The notes under the pieces: generated by a model
Database searches by the model: none
What the model was told of the DNA's origin: nothing
What the model saw: only the letters and a program-made list of their open reading frames with translations
In this document: piece after piece, positions 1 to 6,819 of the stretch
Layout of the letters: every line of letters begins with the position of its first letter
How positions within the stretch are numbered: the first letter of the stretch is position 1
Translations under genes and position numbers: made by a program
Assembly: GCA_946612185.1 (NCBI GenBank)
Contig: CAMOEP010000041.1
Span: 1-11,947 of the forward strand
DNA: 11,947 nucleotides
Source of the DNA: an uncultured Ruminococcus sp.
Lineage (GTDB): Bacteria; Bacillota; Clostridia; Oscillospirales; Ruminococcaceae
Direction of reading: 5' to 3'

Positions 1-755
1 ACAATAACGTTGAAGTCCTCAGCCTTCAGTGAAGCACCGCCGATAAGACCGCCGTCGATGTCGGGCTTAGCAAGAAGCTCAGCAGCGTTCTTAGCGTTCA
101 TAGAACCGCCGTACTGGATCGTAACAGCGTCAGCAGTAGCCTGATCGTAAAGCTTAGCAAGCTGGCTGCGGATAAATGCGCAAACTTCCTGAGCCTGGTC
201 AGGTGTAGCAGTCAGACCTGTACCGATAGCCCATACAGGCTCGTAAGCGATAACAGTCTTCTTAACGTCCTCAGCAGAAACGTTCCACAGGTCAAGCTTG
301 ATCTGGCGGGCGATAACTTCCTCAGTGATGTTGCACTCTCTCTCCCACTTCAGCTCACCTACGCAAACGATAGGCTTCAGACCAGCAGCCAGAGCAGCAG
401 CAGTTCTCTTGTTTACAGTCTCGTCAGTCTCACCGAAGTACTGTCTTCTCTCGCTGTGACCGATAACAACGTACTCAACGCCCAGTTCAGTCAGCATATC
501 AGCGGAGATCTCGCCTGTGAAAGCGCCGCTCTTCTCGAAGTGTACGTTCTCAGCGCCGATCTTAACGTTGCTGCCCTCAGTAACATTAAGAGCAGTCTCA
601 AGGTTTGTGAAAGGTACGCAGGCGATAACCTCGATTTTGCCCTCAGCGTTAGCTACCAGAGGCTTGATAGCTTCCAGCAGAGCCTTAGCCTCAGGACGGG
701 TCTTGTTCATTTTCCAGTTGCCGGCAATGATTGCCTTTCTAAGATTCTTGTTCAT
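1..755 (-). CDS. tpiA: Triosephosphate isomerase, 3' end cut by the window edge
   Basis: Interconverts dihydroxyacetone phosphate and glyceraldehyde 3-phosphate in cytosolic glycolysis. 251 codons are visible and no stop is reached. Because the family is about 250 residues long, the stop should lie only a few codons past the left edge. Visible family motifs are the substrate-binding GNWKMN (residues 12-17, catalytic Lys15), ENVHFEKSGAFTGE (69-82), IGHSERR with catalytic His100 (98-104), and AYEPVWAIGTG with catalytic Glu172 (170-180). Near the edge comes the C-terminal phosphate-binding QYGGSM stretch, followed by DGGLIGGASL. The ATG at 755 is preceded by AAGGAG (764-769) with an 8-base spacer. 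It is the last visible gene of the unit that starts with pgk, 36 bases after the small membrane protein gene, with no separate promoter seen. Confidence 0.97.
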   Translation of the reverse strand, partial: MNKNLRKAIIAGNWKMNKTRPEAKALLEAIKPLVANAEGKIEVIACVPFTNLETALNVTEGSNVKIGAENVHFEKSGAFTGEISADMLTELGVEYVVIGHSERRQYFGETDETVNKRTAAALAAGLKPIVCVGELKWERECNITEEVIARQIKLDLWNVSAEDVKKTVIAYEPVWAIGTGLTATPDQAQEVCAFIRSQLAKLYDQATADAVTIQYGGSMNAKNAAELLAKPDIDGGLIGGASLKAEDFNVI

Positions 756-791
756 GGTTATTACTCCTTGAAAATTTATTAACAAAGTTTA

Positions 792-995
792 TCAGCAAAC
801 TTCCTCGTCGTCTGCATTTTCGCAGCAGCCTTCATTGGAAGTGTTTGAAACATTATTGCAGCCGATAGTCACGCCGTGCTTTACAGGTGACCAGCAGAAG
901 CCTACAATTATGCCAAGCAGGAATCCGCACAGAGCCAGAAGCCATACTGCCACGGAGTTTTCCTGAACTTTAGCGGTAAATTCACATTTTTTCAT
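792..995 (-). CDS. Small single-helix membrane protein with Cys-rich acidic tail, unknown function
   Basis: A 67-residue protein that I cannot assign to a named family. Residues 1-13 are a short polar, partly basic head (MKKCEFTAK). Residues 15-36 form one strongly hydrophobic helix with small residues (LLALCGFLLGIIVGF). After it come KHGVTIGCNN and an acidic tail ending DDEEVC. There are seven cysteines (4, 23, 34, 46, 57, 58, 67), four of them in the tail. The basic head before the helix suggests the head stays in the cytoplasm and the tail lies outside, but this is inference. I chose ATG 995 over an in-frame TTG four codons upstream because the GAGG of its ribosome binding site overlaps that TTG and stands 6 bases before the ATG. 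It lies between pgk and tpiA on the same strand and is probably co-transcribed with them. Confidence 0.75.
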   Translation of the reverse strand: MKKCEFTAKVQENSVAVWLLALCGFLLGIIVGFCWSPVKHGVTIGCNNVSNTSNEGCCENADDEEVC

Positions 996-1019
996 ACTAT
1001 ACCTCAACTACGGCAATAA

Positions 1020-1040
1020 GGGCAGATCAGAAATCCGCCC
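1020..1040 (-). terminator. Hairpin between pgk and the small membrane protein gene; weak terminator or processing stem
   Basis: Read on the minus strand, GGGCGGAT, a five-base loop TTCTG, and ATCTGCCC form an 8-bp stem with one G-U pair. It is followed by a poor T tract (TTATTG). It starts 22 bases after the pgk stop codon. A full intrinsic terminator would need a longer T run, so I read it as a partial terminator or an RNA-stabilising stem that could make pgk mRNA more abundant than the downstream genes. Confidence 0.4.
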
Positions 1041-1062
1041 TTTATCGTCAGTTATAGTCTAA

Positions 1063-2283
1063 TTACTTCTCAGCGATAGCTGCAACGCCGGGAAGAACCT
1101 TACCCTCAAGGTACTCAAGGGAAGCGCCGCCGCCTGTAGAGATGTGGCTCATCTTGTCAGCGTAGCCCAGGTTGATAGCAGCAGTAGCGGAATCGCCGCC
1201 GCCGATGATAGTAGTAGCGTCAGCCTCAGCAAGTGCCTCGCAAACTGCAACTGTACCCTTCTTCAGAGTGGGGTTCTCGAATACGCCCATAGGTCCGTTC
1301 CAAACAACGGTCTTAGCGCTCTTTGCAGCCTCAGCGAAGATAGCAGCAGTCTTAGGGCCGATATCCAGACCCATCTTATCCTCAGGGATCTTGTCGGAAT
1401 CAACGTACTCTACGTCGATAGGAGCGTCGATAGGATCAGGGAATGAAGCAGCGATAGCTGTATCAACAGGGAGAAGGATCTTCTTGCCCAGAGACTCAGC
1501 CTTAGCCAGCATCTCCTTGCAGTAGTCCAGCTTCTCGTCGTCTACCAGTGACTTACCGATAGAACCGCCCTGTGCCTTGATGAATGTATAAGCCATACCG
1601 CCGCCGATGATAAGTGTATCGCACTTCTCAAGGAGGTTGGAGATAACGTTGAGCTTATCAGCAACCTTAGCGCCGCCCAGGATAGCAACGAAAGGTCTTT
1701 CAGGATCTTCAACAGCGTTTCCGAGATACTGGATCTCCTTCTGCATCAGATAGCCAACAGCAGTTTCCTTAACGAACTTTGTAACGCCGGCAGTAGAAGC
1801 GTGCGCTCTGTGAGCGCTGCCGAAAGCGTCCATAACGAATACTTCGCCGTCAACCAGATCAGCCAGTTCCTTAGAGAACTCCTCGCCGTTCTTAGTCTCC
1901 TCAGCGCCACGGAAACGGGTATTTTCCAGGACAACGATCTCGCCGTCGTTCATCTCAGCAACAGCCTTCTTAGCGTTGTCGCCTGTAACTGTATCGTCAG
2001 CAGCGAAAACTACCTTAGTATCAACCAGCTCAGAAAGTCTCTTAGCAGCGGGAGCGAGGGAGAACTTAGCCTCAGGGCCGTTCTTGGGCTTGCCCAGGTG
2101 TGAGCAGAGAACGATCTTAGCGCCGCCCTCGATGAGCTTCTTGATAGTAGGGAGAGCAGCCTGGATACGGTTGTCGTTAGTGATAACGCCGTCCTTCATA
2201 GGAACGTTGAAATCAACTCTTACGAGAACCTTTCTGCCCTTTACATTAATGTCTTCAACTGTGACTTTGTTTAATCCTGCCAT
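1063..2283 (-). CDS. pgk: Phosphoglycerate kinase
   Basis: Cytosolic glycolytic enzyme that makes ATP and 3-phosphoglycerate from 1,3-bisphosphoglycerate and ADP. Its 406 residues fall in the bacterial range. The N-terminal phosphoglycerate-binding domain shows RVDFNVP (22-28, with Asp24 and Asn26), Arg39, SHLGKP (61-66, His62), NTRFRG and [12 protein letters not shown]. The C-terminal nucleotide domain shows [26 protein letters not shown] and, near the end, GGGDSA followed by [14 protein letters not shown]. Position 65 is Lys where most family members have Arg. The ATG at 2283 follows AAAGGA (2294-2299). It is the first gene of the pgk-small membrane protein-tpiA unit and has a consensus promoter and a Rex-like operator upstream. 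Codon choice is strongly biased, as expected for a highly expressed gene. Confidence 0.98.
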   Translation of the reverse strand: MAGLNKVTVEDINVKGRKVLVRVDFNVPMKDGVITNDNRIQAALPTIKKLIEGGAKIVLCSHLGKPKNGPEAKFSLAPAAKRLSELVDTKVVFAADDTVTGDNAKKAVAEMNDGEIVVLENTRFRGAEETKNGEEFSKELADLVDGEVFVMDAFGSAHRAHASTAGVTKFVKETAVGYLMQKEIQYLGNAVEDPERPFVAILGGAKVADKLNVISNLLEKCDTLIIGGGMAYTFIKAQGGSIGKSLVDDEKLDYCKEMLAKAESLGKKILLPVDTAIAASFPDPIDAPIDVEYVDSDKIPEDKMGLDIGPKTAAIFAEAAKSAKTVVWNGPMGVFENPTLKKGTVAVCEALAEADATTIIGGGDSATAAINLGYADKMSHISTGGGASLEYLEGKVLPGVAAIAEK

Positions 2284-2323
2284 TGTTATGACATCCTTTC
2301 GTTTAGTATACTTTTATAAGAAG

Positions 2324-2341
2324 TTGTTAATCGCATAACAA
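2324..2341. promoter_or_regulatory. Rex-type redox operator in the pgk leader
   Basis: The sequence TTGTTAATCGCATAACAA is a near-palindrome that agrees with the published clostridial Rex consensus TTGTTAANNNNTTAACAA at 13 of 14 defined positions. One further base on each side (G and C) extends a perfect 7-bp inverted repeat, GTTGTTA/TAACAAC, at 2323-2342. It begins 9 bases downstream of the pgk -10 box, so it covers the first transcribed bases, where a bound repressor would block transcription. In known systems Rex leaves DNA when NADH is high. The same repeat could also form a 5'-end mRNA hairpin. Assignment rests on sequence match only; no rex gene is in the window. Confidence 0.65.
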
Positions 2342-2350
2342 CCCAAATCT

Positions 2351-2379
2351 ATTTTACACTATTCTGACAGATATTTCAA
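2351..2379 (-). promoter_or_regulatory. Sigma-A promoter of the pgk unit
   Basis: On the minus strand, -35 TTGAAA (2374-2379) and -10 TAAAAT (2351-2356) each match five of six consensus bases, and the spacer is exactly 17. Transcription should start near 2344, giving a leader of about 60 bases that contains the Rex-like site. Confidence 0.8.
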
Positions 2380-2450
2380 GTGTTTTTAAAAAGATTTTCT
2401 GGAAAACATTTTTACCTTTTACACTTTTTGTTCAAAATTTCGCTTCATAC

Positions 2451-2479
2451 TTGCATTTCCCGGCTTTTTGTGGTATTAT
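2451..2479 (+). promoter_or_regulatory. Promoter of the divergent membrane protein gene
   Basis: A weak -35 TTGCAT (2451-2456), a 17-base spacer and a good -10 TATTAT (2474-2479). The predicted start near 2485 leaves a leader of only about 16 bases, almost all of it the ribosome binding site GAGGAGGTG. About 70 bases separate this -35 from the pgk -35 on the other strand. Confidence 0.55.
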
Positions 2480-2500
2480 CTGTCTGAGGAGGTGAGCGCA

Positions 2501-3358
2501 ATGGTCAGTAAACTTATGGTTACAGCGGATATTCTCTGCTGTTTAGTAATGGCGGTGTACGTCCGGACAAGGTACAGCCGGAGCATCATGGAGCGCCTTG
2601 AAGCAAGCCGTACCCACAAGGAATTCCGCCTTCTGGGTATCGAACTGCGGACGGAGTATGCGGCGATAAAGCGCTTCAAAACGCCATTGCAGCGGTTTCT
2701 GATGCCGCCCTGTGAACCGGAACTGAAAAGGCTTGAAGAAGGGCAGTTCCCCGGAACACTCACCAGTATCCGCCAGGTTTACGCACTGCTTTCCATTGGT
2801 CAGGTGATAGTGCTTGTCCTGGGAAACGGTATGCGCAGCACTTTCCTGCTTTACTGTGCTGCTATGCTGTTTGCGGCAATGGTGATAATGCTCATCATCT
2901 TCATATACACCGACCGCACTACCCTCCCCGGCAGGAAAATTCCCCGGAAAAAGGCAAAAAAACAGAGTCGCTGGAAGTATAACGAAAAACAGAAGCGCCC
3001 CTACACCGCCCAGGAAAAACAGGTCATCCGAACGGCTTGGTTTCTGCGCTACGGCTTTGCGTTCCCGGCACTGATACTCCTTTCCGGAAGCGGTGTCAGC
3101 AAGACTGCCGTTATCATAGCAAGCCTTTTGTGCATCGCTGATGGGGTACTTACCGAATGGCACTTCCAGAAACGCACCCACGCTTTCTACTGCATGATGC
3201 AGGACATTATGCACCACACCCTCACCCCCTTCGTCCACTCCCCCGGCTTTGAAAAACGAGCCGAAAAAGAGGGTAAATGGCTCGGAAAGATTTTCCTGAT
3301 ACTCGGTTTCTCCATGCTTTTATGCGGTATATACTCCGCTATATCAACATTTATATAA
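2501..3358 (+). CDS. Polytopic membrane protein of unknown function
   Basis: A 285-residue protein that I do not recognise. Likely membrane segments are at residues 5-22, about 93-108, 114-136, 181-196, 201-216 and 262-280. Between the first two is a charged, helical, probably cytoplasmic stretch (23-90) containing PPCEPELKRLEEGQFPG. A very basic loop (144-166, KIPRKKAKKQSRWKYNEKQK) separates the third and fourth segments; by the positive-inside rule it should face the cytoplasm. A His/Met-containing stretch (CMMQDIMHHT, 231-240) precedes the last helix. I see no enzyme or transport signature. The ATG at 2501 is favoured over an in-frame upstream start at 2468 because GAGGAGGTG stands directly before it and the upstream start would lie within the promoter. 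It is transcribed alone, divergently from pgk, and ends 29 bases before the trp promoter with no clear terminator. Confidence 0.85.
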   Translation: MVSKLMVTADILCCLVMAVYVRTRYSRSIMERLEASRTHKEFRLLGIELRTEYAAIKRFKTPLQRFLMPPCEPELKRLEEGQFPGTLTSIRQVYALLSIGQVIVLVLGNGMRSTFLLYCAAMLFAAMVIMLIIFIYTDRTTLPGRKIPRKKAKKQSRWKYNEKQKRPYTAQEKQVIRTAWFLRYGFAFPALILLSGSGVSKTAVIIASLLCIADGVLTEWHFQKRTHAFYCMMQDIMHHTLTPFVHSPGFEKRAEKEGKWLGKIFLILGFSMLLCGIYSAISTFI

Positions 3359-3387
3359 TGCCGCCGTGAATTTTTTTGGAAATTCCC

Positions 3388-3416
3388 TTGACAAATCTGG
3401 CGGGGTATGGTAGAAT
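3388..3416 (+). promoter_or_regulatory. Sigma-A promoter of the trp operon
   Basis: A perfect -35 TTGACA (3388-3393), a 17-base spacer and -10 TAGAAT (3411-3416, five of six consensus bases). The predicted start is near 3423, directly before the T-box leader. A strong basal promoter suits an operon whose control is by termination in the leader rather than at initiation. Confidence 0.88.
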
Positions 3417-3422
3417 AGGCTT

Positions 3423-3709
3423 GTAAACAAACAAACCGTTGAAGCGGAGATAAAGCTGTTTATGCTCCCACAGAGAGCCTGCGTTGGTGTGAGTCAGGTG
3501 GAAAACAGTGCAGCAAATGGACCGCCGAGGGCGCAGTCAAATGAAGGTGTGTACCCCTTCAGAGTATTCTGCGACGTTAGGACGTGCGTTAACCGTCAGG
3601 GATATGTTAGTATCCTGCTAAGCGCACGGCTTTGCCGTGAATCAAGGTGGTACCGCGGATAAGTTTATTCGTCCTTGACAGATTCTATTTGTCTGTCAGG
3701 GACTTTTTT
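3423..3709 (+). ncRNA. T-box leader (tRNA-Trp sensing riboswitch) of the trp operon
   Basis: This cis-acting RNA fills the 386-base gap between the membrane protein gene and trpE; no convincing gene lies in it. Stem I spans about 3430-3535, with the distal AGAGAG motif at 3472-3477, a GTTGGTGTGA stretch at 3482-3491, and the specifier codon TGG (Trp) at 3518-3520 followed by the expected purine A. A stem III hairpin, CACGGC-TTT-GCCGTG, is at 3625-3639. The conserved T-box AAGGTGGTACCGCGG is at 3644-3658. In the antiterminator, TCAAGG (3642-3647) pairs with CCTTGA (3673-3678) and CGGAT (3656-3660) with ATTCG (3667-3671). This shares bases with the terminator. Uncharged tRNA-Trp is expected to stabilise the antiterminator and turn on the operon; charged tRNA-Trp leaves the terminator to form. 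Confidence 0.95.
3671..3709 (+). terminator. Regulated terminator of the T-box leader
   Basis: GTCCTTGACAGA (3671-3682), a nine-base loop, and TCTGTCAGGGAC (3692-3703) form a 12-bp stem with one G-U pair, followed by six T (3704-3709). The left arm contains the bases needed for the antiterminator, so the two folds exclude each other. Confidence 0.93.
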
Positions 3710-3744
3710 GCGCCTTGCAGACTATCTATGTGGAGGTGCATTTC

Positions 3745-5211
3745 ATGAACTTCTTACCCGACTTGTCTACAGTCAAAAAATTCGCCAGCCAGGGGGATTT
3801 CGATATCCTTCCGGTAAGCTGCGAGATACTGTCAGACATCTGTACTCCTATCGAGGCTGTCTCGATACTCAAAAACGTGTCCACTCACTGCTATATGCTT
3901 GAGTCCGTCAGCGATAACGAAAAATGGGGAAGGTACACATTCCTCGGTTTCGACCCGAAAATGCAGATAACCGCTGCCGGAACACATATGTCCGTGGACG
4001 GTCTGGACATCGAAACAGACGACCCGTCTGTCCAGATACGCCAGATACTCTCCCGCAACAAAAGCCCACGTTTTGACTATTTACCGCCATTTACCGGTGG
4101 CCTTGTGGGCTACTTCTCCTACGACTTCCTCGCCTACTCCGAAAAGTCTCTGCGTATCCCCACTGAGGACTCCGAAAGCTTCAAGGACGTTGACCTGATG
4201 CTCTTTGATAAGGTCATCGCTTTCGACAACTTCCGCCAGAAGCTTATCCTCATAGCAAATATGTCCCTCAGTGACCCGGAAACCGGCTATAATAAGGCAG
4301 TCCTTGAACTGACTCAGCTTGCTTCCCTGCTGCGTACAGGCAAGAGAAAACAGGATATCTCCGGCAGACTTACTTCCGAGGTAACTCCCCTGTTCAATAA
4401 GGAGCAGTACTGCGCTATGGTGGAAAAAGCCAAGCACCATATCCACGAGGGCGACATCTTCCAGATAGTCCTCTCAAACCGCCTCAGCGCAGGATTTGAG
4501 GGCAGTCTCCTGAATACCTACCGTATGCTCAGGACGATAAATCCCTCCCCTTATATGTTCTACTTCTCCGGCACTGACGTTGAGATCGCAGGCGCTTCCC
4601 CGGAAACTCTTGTCAAGCTTGAGGACGGCGTTCTCCATACTTTCCCCCTCGCAGGCACTCGCCCCCGTGGTAAGACCGACGAGGAGGACAAGGCTCTGGA
4701 AGCTGAACTTTTAGCCGACGAAAAGGAACTGGCTGAGCATAATATGCTGGTCGATCTGGGACGCAATGACCTGGGCAAGATCAGCCGGTTCGGTACTGTC
4801 GAAGTTGAAAAGCTCCACTCCATCGAGCGCTACTCCCACGTTATGCACATCGGTTCTACCGTAAGAGGCGTGATAAGGGACGATGCGGACGGTCTGGACG
4901 CTGTAAGCGCTGTTCTCCCCGCCGGTACGCTCTCAGGCGCTCCCAAAATAAGGGCTTGTCAGCTTATCGCTGAACTTGAGAACAATAAGCGTGGCATCTA
5001 CGGCGGCGCTATCGGCTACATCGACTTCACAGGTAACCTCGATACCTGCATCGCTATCCGCATCGCCTACAAGAAAAACGGTAAGGTGTTCATCAGAAGC
5101 GGCGCTGGCATCGTGGCTGACTCAGTTCCGGAAAAAGAGTATCAGGAGTGCATAAACAAGGCAGCAGCCGTTGTTAATGCTCTTAAATTGGCAGAGGAGG
5201 CAGACGCATGA
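3745..5211 (+). CDS. trpE: Anthranilate synthase component I
   Basis: Catalyses the first committed step of tryptophan synthesis, chorismate plus ammonia to anthranilate and pyruvate, with ammonia supplied by TrpG. Its 488 residues are normal for the family. The N-terminal regulatory part has MLES (51-54), equivalent to the LLES tryptophan-binding element, so feedback inhibition is probably intact. The chorismate-binding domain shows GDIFQIVLSNR (236-246), SPETLV (285-290), PLAGTRPRG (301-309), EHNMLVDLGRND (331-342), IERYSHVMH (360-368), LPAGTLSGAPK (391-401) and RSGAGIVADSVPEKEY (451-466). The start at ATG 3745 is set by TGGAGGTG (3731-3738), 6 bases upstream; an in-frame TTG at 3715 is rejected. 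PabB is the main paralogue to exclude, and the position as first gene of a full trp operon behind a Trp T-box settles it. The stop overlaps the trpG start by ATGA. Confidence 0.98.
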   Translation: MNFLPDLSTVKKFASQGDFDILPVSCEILSDICTPIEAVSILKNVSTHCYMLESVSDNEKWGRYTFLGFDPKMQITAAGTHMSVDGLDIETDDPSVQIRQILSRNKSPRFDYLPPFTGGLVGYFSYDFLAYSEKSLRIPTEDSESFKDVDLMLFDKVIAFDNFRQKLILIANMSLSDPETGYNKAVLELTQLASLLRTGKRKQDISGRLTSEVTPLFNKEQYCAMVEKAKHHIHEGDIFQIVLSNRLSAGFEGSLLNTYRMLRTINPSPYMFYFSGTDVEIAGASPETLVKLEDGVLHTFPLAGTRPRGKTDEEDKALEAELLADEKELAEHNMLVDLGRNDLGKISRFGTVEVEKLHSIERYSHVMHIGSTVRGVIRDDADGLDAVSAVLPAGTLSGAPKIRACQLIAELENNKRGIYGGAIGYIDFTGNLDTCIAIRIAYKKNGKVFIRSGAGIVADSVPEKEYQECINKAAAVVNALKLAEEADA

Positions 5212-5774
5212 TCCTTCTTATTGATAATTATGACAGCTTTTCCTACAACCTCTTTCAGCTTATCGGTGCGATAGAACCTGATATCAAAGTCATCAGAAAC
5301 GACGAGATGTCAGTATCCGATATTGAGAAACTGTCCCCCGACAAGATCATTATCTCCCCCGGCCCCGGCAGACCTGAGGACGCTGGCATCATCATCGAAG
5401 CCGCTCAGACCATTTGCCGGAAAATACCTACCCTGGGCGTTTGCCTGGGTCATCAGGCGATATGCGCCGCTTACGGTGCGAAGGTGACCTACGCTAAAAA
5501 GCTTATGCACGGCAAGCAGTCTTACATCACTTTCATGGGCGACTCCCCCGTGTTCAGAGGTATCAGCGAAAACGCACCAGTGGCAAGATACCATTCCCTT
5601 GCGGCTGACCCGGATACTATCCCGGATTGCTTCAAGGTGACAGCTATTGCAGATGACGGCGAGATAATGGCAGTTCAGCACAAGGAGTTCCCGATATTCG
5701 GTATGCAGTTTCACCCCGAATCTATCATGACTCCGGACGGAAAACTTATGCTCAGTAACTTTATCGCACTTTGA
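5208..5774 (+). CDS. trpG: Anthranilate synthase component II, glutamine amidotransferase
   Basis: Class I glutamine amidotransferase that releases ammonia from glutamine and passes it to TrpE. The 188 residues are a complete stand-alone domain, not fused to TrpD as in enteric bacteria. Visible are the N-terminal [10 protein letters not shown] (6-15), the oxyanion element SPGPGRP (50-56), the nucleophile motif GVCLGHQ with Cys79 (77-83), MHGK (100-103), and the triad residues in QFHPES (His169, Glu171). The start codon overlaps the trpE stop (ATGA, 5208-5211), which favours coupled, equal synthesis of the two subunits. Such proteins can also serve p-aminobenzoate synthesis (PabA role). Whether this one is shared cannot be told from the window. 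Confidence 0.97.
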   Translation: MILLIDNYDSFSYNLFQLIGAIEPDIKVIRNDEMSVSDIEKLSPDKIIISPGPGRPEDAGIIIEAAQTICRKIPTLGVCLGHQAICAAYGAKVTYAKKLMHGKQSYITFMGDSPVFRGISENAPVARYHSLAADPDTIPDCFKVTAIADDGEIMAVQHKEFPIFGMQFHPESIMTPDGKLMLSNFIAL

Positions 5775-5787
5775 GGAGGATACCACT

Positions 5788-6807
5788 ATGATTAAAGAAG
5801 CTATTGTAAAAATAGTTGACAAGAAGGATCTGACATACGACGAGGCATACCAGGTTATAAAAGAGATAATGTCCGGCGAAACTACTCCCACCCAGAACGC
5901 CGCTTTTCTCTCGGCTCTGTCCACTAAAAGTACCCGTGCCGAAACTATTGAGGAGATCTCAGGCTGTGCAGCCGCTATGCGTGACGCTGCACTCAGATTC
6001 AGAAATGATATGGATCTTTTGGAGATCGTCGGCACTGGCGGAGATAACGCTCACAGCTTCAATATCTCCACTACCTCAGCTCTCATTACCGCTGCGGCTG
6101 GTATAAAAGTGGCTAAACACGGCAACAGAGCGGCTTCTTCCCTCTCTGGTACTGCTGACTGCCTTGAGGCACTTGGCGTGAACATCAGCCTTGAGCCTGA
6201 AAAATGCCGTGAACTCCTTGAAAACGTGGGCTTCTGCTTCTTTTTCGCCCAGAAGTACCACACATCTATGAAATACGTCGGCCCTATAAGAAAAGAACTG
6301 GGTATCAGAACTGTTTTCAATATCCTCGGCCCGCTCACTAACCCTGCCGATCCTACCCGCCACCTCCTTGGTGTGTATGACGAGTCACTGGTAGAACCAG
6401 TAGCACAGGTTCTCCAGAAGCTCGGCTCTAAGCGTGGTATGGTAGTATTCGGCACTGATAAACTCGACGAGATCTCTCTCAGCGCTCCTACAAAGATATG
6501 TGAATACAAGGACGGCTGGATGAAGATCTACGAGATAACCCCTGAGGAGTTCGGCTTTGAACGCTGCTCAAAGGACGATCTGCTGGGAGGTACTCCGGAA
6601 GAAAATGCGGCTATCACACGAGGTATCCTTTCCGGTCAGATCCGGGGGGCTAAGAGGAATGCTGTCCTGTTCAATGCCGGCGCTGCTATCTATATAGGCG
6701 AAAAAGCCGCATCATTAAAGGATGGAATCGAAAAAGCCGCTCAGCTTATCGACAGCGGAGCTGCCCTCGATGTCCTGGAAAAACTTATCGTTTCTTCTAA
6801 TAACTGA
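5788..6807 (+). CDS. trpD: Anthranilate phosphoribosyltransferase
   Basis: Transfers the phosphoribosyl group of PRPP to anthranilate, giving N-(5'-phosphoribosyl)anthranilate. The 339 residues match the stand-alone family. A helical N-terminal domain (about 1-75) is followed by the PRPP-binding glycine loop GTGGD (82-86), the NIST element (92-95), and KHGNRAASS (110-118), which shapes the anthranilate and PRPP sites. Further on is the conserved [19 protein letters not shown] region with the anthranilate-contacting arginine, then NPA. The start ATG 5788 follows GAGGAGGA with good spacing, 13 bases after the trpG stop. Related thymidine and pyrimidine phosphorylases are excluded by these motifs and by context. 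Confidence 0.98.
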   Translation: MIKEAIVKIVDKKDLTYDEAYQVIKEIMSGETTPTQNAAFLSALSTKSTRAETIEEISGCAAAMRDAALRFRNDMDLLEIVGTGGDNAHSFNISTTSALITAAAGIKVAKHGNRAASSLSGTADCLEALGVNISLEPEKCRELLENVGFCFFFAQKYHTSMKYVGPIRKELGIRTVFNILGPLTNPADPTRHLLGVYDESLVEPVAQVLQKLGSKRGMVVFGTDKLDEISLSAPTKICEYKDGWMKIYEITPEEFGFERCSKDDLLGGTPEENAAITRGILSGQIRGAKRNAVLFNAGAAIYIGEKAASLKDGIEKAAQLIDSGAALDVLEKLIVSSNN

Positions 6808-6819
6808 GGTGTTGTTAAA

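Noticed and set aside
2395..2406. Small dyad TTTTC-TG-GAAAA between the two divergent promoters
   Set aside because: Arms of five bases in a very AT-rich region are expected by chance; it does not resemble a known operator.
2543..3238. 231-codon open frame on the minus strand opposite the membrane protein gene
   Set aside because: It lies wholly antisense to a gene with a good promoter, ribosome binding site and membrane-protein composition. Its own translation is low-complexity and His/Gly/Val-rich, with no motif.
3462..3662. Possible leader peptide of 66 codons before trpE
   Set aside because: It runs through T-box stems and the T-box motif, has no ribosome binding site, and shows no run of Trp codons as expected for ribosome-mediated attenuation.
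3715..3744. N-terminal extension of trpE from a TTG start
   Set aside because: The TGGAGGTG ribosome binding site lies inside this extension and is correctly spaced for ATG 3745.
5310..6035. 241-codon open frame on the minus strand across trpG and trpD
   Set aside because: Antisense to two clearly identified enzymes. Such frames arise from the codon bias of the sense genes.
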